NCBI GenBank assembly: GCA_036384655.1
Contig: DASVLX010000307.1
Coordinates: 1 to 22,757 of the forward strand
DNA: 22,757 nucleotides
Direction of reading: 5' to 3'
Source of the DNA: DASVLX01 sp036384655
Lineage (GTDB): Bacteria > Actinomycetota > Actinomycetes > Mycobacteriales > Pseudonocardiaceae
Shown piece by piece: positions 15,623 through 21,298 of this stretch. The position numbers were made by a program, and so were the translations under genes. The number at the start of each line of letters is the position of its first letter. Positions within the stretch are counted from its first letter, which is position 1. Below the pieces are notes generated by a model that was not told the DNA's origin, made no database searches, and saw nothing but the letters and a program-made list of their open reading frames with translations.

Positions 15623-15695
15623 GGCCTCGTAGCTCAGGGGATAGAGCAGCGGTTTCCTAAACCGCGTGTCGGAGGTTCGAATCCTCTCGGGGCCA
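15623..15695 (+). tRNA. tRNA-Arg(CCT)
   Basis: 73 nt cloverleaf. Acceptor stem GGCCTCG/CGGGGCC (one T-G wobble), D-arm GCTC/GAGC, anticodon stem GCGGT/ACCGC with loop TTCCTAA giving anticodon CCT (reads AGG), T-arm GGAGG-TTCGAAT-CCTCT, discriminator A at 15695. The 3' CCA is not encoded. A possible -10 (TAGGCT, 15607-15612) precedes it. Confidence 0.95.
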
Positions 15696-16052
15696 CAAGC
15701 GATTGAGGCGAGAGGAGCGCGAGCTCGCTCGCGCTCCCGAGCCGATTGAGCTTGTTGACAGGTTGGCCAAGGCACCGCCTTGGCCAACCTGGATCACAAC
15801 CTCCGGCCGACCCTGCTCAGCGCTTCGCGCTTTCGCGGGGTCGGCCGTCGTCTTTGTTGGGGGTGCAACCCCCAAACCCCGCCCGGCGGGCTTTGCCCCC
15901 GGACCCCCACCGTGGTCACCTTGGGAAGCAGGGCGAAGCCTTGGCCCAGCCGGATCACAGGCCGCCGAGCCGCCGCGCCCAACCGGACCCCCACTGGTGA
16001 GCTCACCTCAGGAACCCAGCCCCTGCTCGGCGCCGCATTGTTCGGATTCGGA
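15696..16052 (+). other. Hairpin-dense gene-free region after tRNA-Arg
   Basis: No credible gene lies here. It holds three strong hairpins: a 10-bp stem with a 4-nt loop (15714-15737, arm GGAGCGCGAG) flanked by GATTGAG direct repeats (15701-15707 and 15744-15750); a perfect 13-bp stem with a 5-nt loop (15760-15790, arm AGGTTGGCCAAGG); and an 8-bp stem with a 3-nt loop (15857-15875, arm TTGGGGGT). Further C/G-rich self-complementary stretches and the 12-bp palindrome GGTGAGCTCACC (15996-16007) follow. It ends at a plus-strand terminator. It could be a structured RNA downstream of the tRNA, or dispersed REP-like palindromes. Confidence 0.55.
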
Positions 16053-16088
16053 CCAGGTCCGCCACAACGTTGCGGACCTGGCCTTTTT
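16053..16088 (+). terminator. Intrinsic terminator
   Basis: A perfect 10-bp stem (CCAGGTCCGC at 16053-16062 with 16072-16081), 9-nt loop, then CC and TTTTT (16084-16088). It has the classic form for the plus strand. The nearest plus-strand transcription unit upstream is tRNA-Arg, which ends 358 bp before, so it either ends a long tRNA-linked transcript or an unannotated RNA, and shields the ArsR operon. Confidence 0.85.
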
Positions 16089-16099
16089 GTGTGTTCGGC

Positions 16100-16127
16100 T
16101 TGACGCATGCCGATATGGGAATACGAT
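16100..16127 (+). promoter_or_regulatory. Promoter of the ArsR-AHSA1 operon, leaderless
   Basis: TTGACG (16100-16105), 16 bp, TACGAT (16122-16127), then 7 bases to ATG 16135. Both elements fit the housekeeping consensus. The ATG at 16126 overlaps the -10 and is unlikely to be the start. Confidence 0.65.
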
Positions 16128-16134
16128 GGTGGAC

Positions 16135-16476
16135 ATGGCACGGGCAGCGACGACATCGGACGTCTTCAACGCGATCGCCGAGCCACAGCGCCGGGAGATC
16201 CTGGTGCTGCTACGGGCGGGCGAGCGGCCGGTGACCGAGTTGGCCCGGGAGCTAGGGATGACCCAGCCGGGAGCGTCCAAGCACCTGCGGGTGCTCCGGC
16301 AGGTCGGGCTGGTACGGGACCGTAAGGCAGGCAAGCAGCGCCTCTACGGCCTGGACGCCCGCGGGCTACGGCCGGTCCACGAGTGGACCGGCGGGTTCGA
16401 GCGGTTCTGGAACGAGAGCTTCGACCGGCTGGACGCATATGTACGGGACCTCAAGGAGACAAGGCAGGAGGAGTAG
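16135..16476 (+). CDS. ArsR-family winged-helix transcriptional regulator
   Basis: 113 aa from ATG 16135; no Shine-Dalgarno, with a promoter at leaderless spacing. The winged helix-turn-helix fills residues about 8-80: VFNAIAEPQRREILVLL, then RPVTELARELGMTQPGASKHLRVLRQVGLVRDRKAGKQRLYGL. The C-terminus (PVHEWTGGFERFWNESFDRLDAYV) is typical of the ArsR subgroup coupled to AHSA1/SRPBCC proteins. There are no metal-binding cysteines, so it is not a metal sensor. It probably represses its own operon; the inducer is unknown. The AHSA1 gene starts 3 bp after its stop. Confidence 0.9.
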   Translation: MARAATTSDVFNAIAEPQRREILVLLRAGERPVTELARELGMTQPGASKHLRVLRQVGLVRDRKAGKQRLYGLDARGLRPVHEWTGGFERFWNESFDRLDAYVRDLKETRQEE

Positions 16477-16479
16477 CTG

Positions 16480-16986
16480 ATGAGCGAGATGGGACAAGGA
16501 GCGCCGGCGCGGTCCGCGACGGCCGACCGCGAGATCGTCATCTCCCGGGTCATTGACGCCCCGCGAGAGCTGGTCTTCGAGGCGTTCACCGAGGTCCGGC
16601 ACCTGTCTAGGTGGTGGGGACCGGACGGATTCAGCACGACCACGCGGGCGTTCGAGTTCCGCGTCGGCGGGGAGTGGGACTTCGTGATGCACGGACCGGA
16701 CGGGACGGACTACCAGGAGTGGATCTCCTGGACCGAGATCGCCCCGCCGGAGCGGATCGCGATGGTGCACGGCGAGTCCCGCGGCGACCCAAACGCCTTC
16801 CAGTCGATCCTGACGTTCGCGCCCGACGGCACGGCGACCCAGATCGAGATGCGCACGGTGTTCCCCACCAAGGAACTGCGCGACGAGGCGGCCGAGAAGT
16901 ACCACGCGATCGAGGGCGGCAAGCAGACCCTGAGCAACCTGGCTGCCTACGTCACCGAGATCGTTCGGAAAGGAACTGAGGGCTGA
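16480..16986 (+). CDS. SRPBCC/AHSA1 domain protein
   Basis: 168 aa; ATG 16480 with GGAGGAG just upstream. The START-like AHSA1 fold spans residues about 18-165: IVISRVIDAPRELVFEAFTEVRHLSRWWGPDGF, then FRVGGEWDFVMHGPDGTDY, WTEIAPPERIAMVH and EAAEKYHAIEGGKQTLSNLAAYV. These proteins have a deep hydrophobic pocket and probably bind a small lipophilic ligand; despite the name there is no link to Hsp90 in bacteria. ArsR-AHSA1 operons often carry a third gene of the DHFR/RibD-C or YCII type. Here that third gene starts on the stop codon of this one (TGATG) but is decayed. Confidence 0.9.
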   Translation: MSEMGQGAPARSATADREIVISRVIDAPRELVFEAFTEVRHLSRWWGPDGFSTTTRAFEFRVGGEWDFVMHGPDGTDYQEWISWTEIAPPERIAMVHGESRGDPNAFQSILTFAPDGTATQIEMRTVFPTKELRDEAAEKYHAIEGGKQTLSNLAAYVTEIVRKGTEG

Positions 16987-17353
16987 TGGCCGGGAAGGTG
17001 TTCTTCGTTCCACACGCCGGTCTTCGTCGTGACGCACGAGAGGCGTGACCCCAGGAGCGGCAGGGCGGGACCACCCTTTCCACTTAGTCAACGACGGCAT
17101 CCAGCCCGCGCTCGACCAGGCCTGCGAGGCCGCCGGCGACCGAGACGTCCGGATCGCCGGCGGCCTTGCGGGCCTCCTGGAGTACGTGAACGCCGGCCTG
17201 ATCGACGAGTTCGCGATCGCGCTGTCATCCGTGCTGTTCGGCTCCGGAATCCGCCTGTTCGAGGGTGTGGACGGGGGCGTGGCCCTGGAGCCGGTCCGCG
17301 CGGAGCCCTCCCCGAGGGTGACACACCTGACCTACGCCGTCCGGGAACGGTAG
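16986..17353 (+). pseudogene. Decayed dihydrofolate-reductase-like (RibD-C domain) gene
   Basis: Fragments of one DHFR-family protein appear in successive frames. The start MAGKVFF is at 16986. Next HTPVFVVTHERRDP, in another frame, is the centre of the family. Then QERQGGTT appears in a third frame. Last, FHLVNDGIQPALDQACEAAG and the rest of the C-terminus, ending VTHLTYAVRER, run to 17353. At least two small frameshifts are needed. The roughly 70-residue N-terminal half between MAGKVFF and HTPVF is missing, so this is not a simple sequencing error. The intact protein would have been an NADPH-dependent reductase of unknown substrate. The 102-aa C-terminal frame from 17045 could still be translated but lacks the cofactor-binding part. 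It was the third gene of the ArsR-AHSA1 operon. Confidence 0.8.
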
Positions 17354-17378
17354 GCGCGGCAGGGGGACGGTCACCGAT

Positions 17379-18578
17379 TCAGCCTCGCCGGTCGTTCGAG
17401 GGGTCCGCCATCGGAGGCAGGAAGGCACGCACGACATCGGAGTCCGCCTCGTATCCGCGGCTACCACATTTGCGCAGGAGCCCCATGGTGACCAGGTGGT
17501 TCAGGTCGCGTGACAACGTGCGTGGCCCAGCGCTCGCGTAGAGCTGCGCCAACTTGGGAGTCAGCCCGGCGAGATCGCTCCGTGGGACTGCCTTCCCCAT
17601 CGGCATAGCGAGAACGAGCGACCGCTGGCGGCTGGTCGCTTTGCTGGCGGCCTCTCGCGAGAACTGTTCATGTACGTAGTTGACCCATGACACCTGCATC
17701 TGCTGGTAGCGAACCATGCCGATCGCCTCCCGGATGCCGTCCACGAATCCGGTGATGGCGTACGCCAGGAACGACAGTGTGTCGCCTCCGCTGGCGCTGG
17801 CCTTCGCCAGCTCGCGGTAGTACTGATCTCGCGTGAGGTTGTAGTGATTCGACAGCAGGTGCGCGGCCGGCAATGGCACCATGCCGCAATCGGCGAGGAT
17901 CGCGAACTCCACCAGCCGGGCGGTACGACCGTTTCCGTCGCCGAACGGGTGGATCCAGGCGAGGTAGAGATGAGCGTAGATCGCCTTCGCCAGGGTGACC
18001 GCGAAAAGCAGCTCAGGGTCATCGTTCCGGAATGTCGGGCCGTTCAGCCATTCGACAAGGCGGTCGAGCAGGTATTCACAGTCCTCAGCGGGCGCTCCGC
18101 GATAGTTGCCGACGACGACCGAATCCGTCCGGATGGTGCCGGGCCGGACATGGTCGTCCAACGGCAGGTCCCTGAGGATCTGGCGGTTGAAATCCTTGAT
18201 CAGTCGGGTAGTCAGAGTGATCGGCTCGCGCCGGACGATCTGGTCGCTCATGCCTTCGAGAGCGTCGAGAACATTGCGGAGCTCCTGCTCCTGGTACTTA
18301 CGTGAGGGCGGAGCTGCGTAGGTTCCGTTCAGGATTCCGTTCGCCTGGTCCACGGTCAGCGTGTTGCCCTCGATCGCCGTCGTCGCCAGCGCGCCTCGGA
18401 CCAGGGTCACGCGGTAGAGCTCCCGGGCGGCCGCTGGCTTGAGCGGAGCACCGGCCAGATGTTCGCATTTTGACTTGGCCTCCCCCAAGAGCATCCAGCC
18501 GTGAGGTTGAACCCGATTGAGGTCAGTTGCCTGGAAGCTGATCCAGGGGTGGGTGGACTCGTATCGTCGCGCGGACAC
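17379..18578 (-). CDS. Fic family protein (AMPylase) with C-terminal winged helix
   Basis: 399 aa from GTG 18578. The Fic active-site motif is complete: HPFGDGNGRTAR (His210 to Arg221). The N-terminal inhibitory motif T-x3-E-G is present (Thr66 to Gly71, ATTAIEGN), making it a class II, self-inhibited Fic protein. Residues about 95-290 are the Fic core. Residues about 310-380 form a winged helix (SRQRSLVLAMPMGKAVPRSDLAGL, then RTLSRDLNHLVTMGLLRKCG), so it probably binds DNA. It should transfer AMP from ATP to a Ser/Thr/Tyr hydroxyl of a protein target once the inhibitory helix is moved; the target is unknown. A/T content looks higher than in its neighbours, which suggests acquisition. It is convergent with the pseudogene (25-bp gap). 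Confidence 0.92.
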   Translation of the reverse strand: MSARRYESTHPWISFQATDLNRVQPHGWMLLGEAKSKCEHLAGAPLKPAAARELYRVTLVRGALATTAIEGNTLTVDQANGILNGTYAAPPSRKYQEQELRNVLDALEGMSDQIVRREPITLTTRLIKDFNRQILRDLPLDDHVRPGTIRTDSVVVGNYRGAPAEDCEYLLDRLVEWLNGPTFRNDDPELLFAVTLAKAIYAHLYLAWIHPFGDGNGRTARLVEFAILADCGMVPLPAAHLLSNHYNLTRDQYYRELAKASASGGDTLSFLAYAITGFVDGIREAIGMVRYQQMQVSWVNYVHEQFSREAASKATSRQRSLVLAMPMGKAVPRSDLAGLTPKLAQLYASAGPRTLSRDLNHLVTMGLLRKCGSRGYEADSDVVRAFLPPMADPSNDRRG

Positions 18579-18612
18579 GGCCTCATTGTCTTATCTCGAC
18601 CCTAGTTTGTCC

Positions 18613-18645
18613 ATCATGTTGTCCGATGACTTGGCTGACAACATG
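18613..18645 (-). promoter_or_regulatory. Fic promoter overlaid by a 9-bp inverted repeat
   Basis: On the minus strand, TTGTCA (18641-18636), 17 bp, CATGAT (18618-18613), giving a short leader to GTG 18578. CATGTTGTC (18615-18623 on the plus strand) and its exact complement GACAACATG (18637-18645) form a dyad with a 13-bp spacer. One arm covers the -35, the other the -10. This looks like an autoregulatory site for the Fic winged helix. It lies between the Fic start and the end of the sigma-factor gene. Confidence 0.6.
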
Positions 18646-18670
18646 TCCAACGAGTGGTGCGATCGCCCGG

Positions 18671-19681
18671 TCACCGCTGTCCCATCAACGTGGCCAGGGC
18701 TTCCAGCGCTCCGGTGGTGGGTGCGATCGCGACGAGCCCCTGGTACAGCTTGACGATCGTCGCGCGGTCGACGGTCCCGGTTCGGGCCCGGTCGCAGTGA
18801 GCGGACTGGATCGCGGCTTCGAGTTGGAACCGTCCCAGCGGCGTGCCGAGCGCGTAGGCGCGGCGCAGCAAGGCCTCGCCCTCGGAGATGAGCGCACGAT
18901 CCCAGAGCCCGGTGTCCTGCTCGTCGAGCGGTGGCCACGGCGTGCCCACCCGCGCGGGTGCCCGTGACTGGGCGAACGTCAGCAGTGCGGCGAGACCCCA
19001 CGCCTCGGGCTCGGTGTCGAGCAGGCTGGCGGTGAGCACGGCCAGCCAGCGAGCCTCGTCGGCGATCGATTCGCGGATGCGTTCATGCTGGTCGAGCCAG
19101 TCGATCGCATAGGCTCCGTAGATCGCTTCGAGCACCGCGGGCAGTCGCGCGGGCATGTCGTCGCGGGTCGGCACGCGGAACGGGATGCCGGCATCCCGGA
19201 TGCGGCGTTTCGCCCGGACCAGGCGCTGCGCCATCGTGGTGGGTCGCATCCCGAACACGCTCGCGATCCGGGCCGCGTCGAAGCCGAGCACGACCTGAAG
19301 CATCAACGGAGGCCGCATCGCCGGATCCATCGCCGGGTGCGCGCAGGCGAAGAGCAACTCAAGCCGCTTGTCCGGGATCGCGTCCGGGGCGGACTCGGCG
19401 AGCGCGGCCGAGGTCTGGTCGTCCAGTGGCGCGGCGGTACGCAGGGCGGCGGAGCCGAGCAGATCACGGATGCGGTTGCGGGCCACGGTCACCAGCCAGC
19501 CCTGGGGATTGCCGGGCACACCGGCCGTCGGCCAGGTGCGCAGCGCCCGCTCGAAGGCGTCGGCGAGCGCGTCCTCGGCGAGCGCGATGTCCCGGGTGGA
19601 CGCGGCGAGCAGGGCCACGAGCCGGCCGTAGGAGGTCCGCGCGACGCGCTCGGCGGCCGCGCGGACCTCGTCGCCGGTCAC
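18671..19681 (-). CDS. ECF42-type RNA polymerase sigma factor, C-terminally short
   Basis: 336 aa from GTG 19681, whose GTGA overlaps the stop of the DGPF gene; ATG 19705 would add 8 residues. Sigma region 2 covers about 8-75 (LVALLAASTRDIALAEDALADAFERALRTWP, then GWLVTVARNRIRDLL). Region 4 covers about 105-160 (LELLFACAHPAMDP, LMLQVVLGFDAARIASVFGMRPTTMAQRLVRAKRRIRDAG). The long DUF6596-type C-terminal extension (about 175-336: LPAVLEAIYGAY, LLTFAQSRAPARV, LWDRALISEGEALLRRAYALG, QLEAAIQSAH) marks group ECF42, which has no anti-sigma factor and neighbours DGPF proteins. Family members are usually about 400 aa. Here the chain stops right after TIVKLYQGLVAIAPT, losing the last TPR-like helices, next to the Fic promoter. 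Confidence 0.88.
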   Translation of the reverse strand: MTGDEVRAAAERVARTSYGRLVALLAASTRDIALAEDALADAFERALRTWPTAGVPGNPQGWLVTVARNRIRDLLGSAALRTAAPLDDQTSAALAESAPDAIPDKRLELLFACAHPAMDPAMRPPLMLQVVLGFDAARIASVFGMRPTTMAQRLVRAKRRIRDAGIPFRVPTRDDMPARLPAVLEAIYGAYAIDWLDQHERIRESIADEARWLAVLTASLLDTEPEAWGLAALLTFAQSRAPARVGTPWPPLDEQDTGLWDRALISEGEALLRRAYALGTPLGRFQLEAAIQSAHCDRARTGTVDRATIVKLYQGLVAIAPTTGALEALATLMGQR

Positions 19682-20064
19682 CGGACCGGTTGCGCGCCCT
19701 GCCATGAGCCGTCGACGTAACGGGTCGCGGTCGGCCGGATCTCGACATGACCCCAGGACACCGACGGCGCCCGCTTCGCCCACTCGATCGCGGCGTCGAG
19801 ATCCGGGACGTCGATGACGAACGTGCCGCCGAGCTGCTCCTTCGTGTCAGCGAACGGGCCGTCCTGCACGACGAACTCACCACCGGCGAGCGTGACGGTG
19901 GTGGTCGCGTTCGACTGCTGAAGCACCTCGGCGCTGGCGAGCACGCCCGCGTCATCGAGCGCCTTCGCGTACGCCTGGAACGCGCGCATGCCCTCGGCGA
20001 GGGCCTCCGGGCCGAGTTCGTCGGCGGTCGGCTCTGGGTAGTGGAGCAGCAGGCTGTATCGCAT
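19678..20064 (-). CDS. DGPF/YCII domain protein, ECF42 partner
   Basis: 128 aa from ATG 20064, with GGAAGG nine bases upstream. The YCII-type fold begins MRYSLLLHYPEP; the name-giving DGPF tetrad is at 68-71 (VQDGPFADTKEQLGGTFVIDVPDLDAAIEWAKRAPSV), ending GHVEIRPT. DGPF proteins are small alpha/beta dimers of unknown biochemical role that are almost always encoded beside ECF42 sigma factors and are their regulon members. The gene is first in the operon and overlaps the sigma gene by 4 nt, so translation is coupled. A matching ECF42-type promoter is upstream. Confidence 0.9.
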   Translation of the reverse strand: MRYSLLLHYPEPTADELGPEALAEGMRAFQAYAKALDDAGVLASAEVLQQSNATTTVTLAGGEFVVQDGPFADTKEQLGGTFVIDVPDLDAAIEWAKRAPSVSWGHVEIRPTATRYVDGSWQGAQPVR

Positions 20065-20108
20065 GGCTGCCGTCCTTCCGGATCGTTTCTCGATTCTGTC
20101 ACCGGAGT

Positions 20109-20135
20109 GACGAACGAACAGTCGCCAAATCGACA
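20109..20135 (-). promoter_or_regulatory. ECF42-type promoter TGTCGA-N17-CGTC
   Basis: On the minus strand, TGTCGA (20135-20130), 17 bp, then CGTC (20112-20109), about 45 bp before the DGPF start. As I recall, the motif described for ECF42 targets is TGTCGA at -35 and CG(A/T)C at -10, so both parts match. The sigma factor probably drives its own operon. Confidence 0.6.
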
Positions 20136-20140
20136 GGGCG

Positions 20141-20464
20141 CTACCGCAGCCTGGCTTCCGTGACTGCCACCGGCTCGTCGACCGGTGGCGCCTGCCCGGC
20201 GAGTAGTTCGACGGCTCGGCGTACGACACGCCGGTGTTCGGCAGGGTCTCGGGTGATCCATGCCCGCGTACGCCAGTGCTCCACCACGGCGTGCACCACC
20301 GTCAGATCCAGTGTGTGGCCGGCCTCCGCCAACGCCGCCCGGTAGTCCTGATCAAACTGCGCGCGGAACTCCGGCCGCAACGCATCGCGGATCTCCCGAG
20401 GCGTGGCCCCTGGAAGCGGTAGCGGCGGCCACGCCGAACCGCCAACAGCAGGGGAACCGCTCAT
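20141..20464 (-). CDS. DUF6247 family protein, second copy, without partner
   Basis: 107 aa from ATG 20464. A Pro/Gly-rich N-terminus of about 18 residues is followed by the same blocks as the protein at 14674-15012: TPREIRDALRPEFRAQFDQDYRAALAEAGHTLDLTVVHAVVEHWRTRAW, then PAEHRRVVRRAVELLAG. Predicted all-helical and cytosolic. Here no RelE/ParE-like gene follows: only 76 bp separate its stop from the DGPF gene and they hold the ECF42 promoter. It is either a solitary relative that could cross-talk with the pair at 14415-15012, or a remnant of a second pair. It is divergent from the acetyltransferase gene. Confidence 0.75.
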   Translation of the reverse strand: MSGSPAVGGSAWPPLPLPGATPREIRDALRPEFRAQFDQDYRAALAEAGHTLDLTVVHAVVEHWRTRAWITRDPAEHRRVVRRAVELLAGQAPPVDEPVAVTEARLR

Positions 20465-20554
20465 GAGGGAAAGTCGTCACCAACGGCATGCGCGTGATCT
20501 AGCGGCCTTCGACACGGCGACGGGCGGGCTTCTGACGGTAGCGTCGGGGGTGAG

Positions 20555-21298
20555 ATGCGCATGCCCGCCGACCCGATTCTGCTTGCCGCCAACATTCCCG
20601 ACGTGCCGCGTTGGGTGGCGGCGCGGGCACTGTTGAGCTCGGGCGACTGCACGCTGGTCGTCGCCAAGACTGGCACCTCGGCGGTCGTGCTGGACGCCCA
20701 GTTCCGGTCGGGGAACCTGATCGGCCAGCCGGAGCCCGCGCTGCTGCGCGACGCGCTGGCCGACGTGCCGCCCGGCTTCCGGCTGATCGTGCAGATCACC
20801 AGCCTGGACGAGGCACATGGCGCGCTCGTCGACTGGACGGTGGCCGAGGTGATCGTGCACGAACTCGCCCGGCCCTGGCCCAGCGTGCTGCCGGCCGAGC
20901 CGGGGGTCACCGTGTCCGTGCCGCCCGACGAGCGGCTGCTCGTCGGCCTCCCGGACGCGGTTCGTGGGCAGGCGGCGCAGGCCGACGCGGTGGCCGTCCG
21001 AGCGGCCGGGGGCGCCGCGGTCGCGGTCTGCACGGCCGACGCGGTCACCGATCTGTTGTGGAACGTCACGGTCGACACGGTCGCCGAGCATCGGCGAAAG
21101 GGTTACGCGACGGCCTGTTTTCGCATGTTGGCGACCTGGATGGCGGCCCGCGGCCGGCAGCCGGTGTGGTGCGCCCTCGCCGGTCATGTTCCGTCGATCA
21201 GGCTGGCGGCCAAACTCGGCTTCCGGCCGGTGGACCGGCTCGCCGTGCTCACGTCTCCGGTCGCCGACCTCAGTGGCCCAGCGGGTCAGTTCGACTGA
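20555..21298 (+). CDS. GNAT-family N-acetyltransferase
   Basis: 247 aa from ATG 20555. ATG 20561 is better spaced from the GGGTGAG ribosome-binding sequence at 20548-20554 and may be the real start. The C-terminal half (about 145-235) has the GNAT core: WNVTVDTVAEHRRKGYATACFRMLATWMAARG with the acetyl-CoA pyrophosphate loop RRKGYA, then the family ending PSIRLAAKLGFRPVDRLAVL. The N-terminal half (about 10-115) is an extra domain without a recognised family, as in FR47-like or two-domain GNATs. The substrate is unknown. Its end overlaps the convergent diguanylate cyclase gene by 13 nt. Confidence 0.8.
   Translation: MRMPADPILLAANIPDVPRWVAARALLSSGDCTLVVAKTGTSAVVLDAQFRSGNLIGQPEPALLRDALADVPPGFRLIVQITSLDEAHGALVDWTVAEVIVHELARPWPSVLPAEPGVTVSVPPDERLLVGLPDAVRGQAAQADAVAVRAAGGAAVAVCTADAVTDLLWNVTVDTVAEHRRKGYATACFRMLATWMAARGRQPVWCALAGHVPSIRLAAKLGFRPVDRLAVLTSPVADLSGPAGQFD

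Noticed and set aside
15671..15695. tRNA 3' end as an attachment site
   Set aside because: I found no second copy of this sequence in the window and no integrase gene.
15545..15787. Upstream extension of the adenosine-kinase-family frame on the minus strand
   Set aside because: It reads antisense through tRNA-Arg and gives the well-known artefact peptide FRKPLLYPLSYEA; the family homology begins only at GTG 15544.
17029..17541. 170-aa plus-strand frame across the pseudogene and the Fic 3' end
   Set aside because: Only its first part resembles a family (the middle of the DHFR-like gene); the rest is an out-of-frame reading.
20509..20514. Second TGTCGA, upstream of the solitary DUF6247 gene
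   Set aside because: No CG(A/T)C follows at 16-18 bp, so it does not qualify as an ECF42 promoter.
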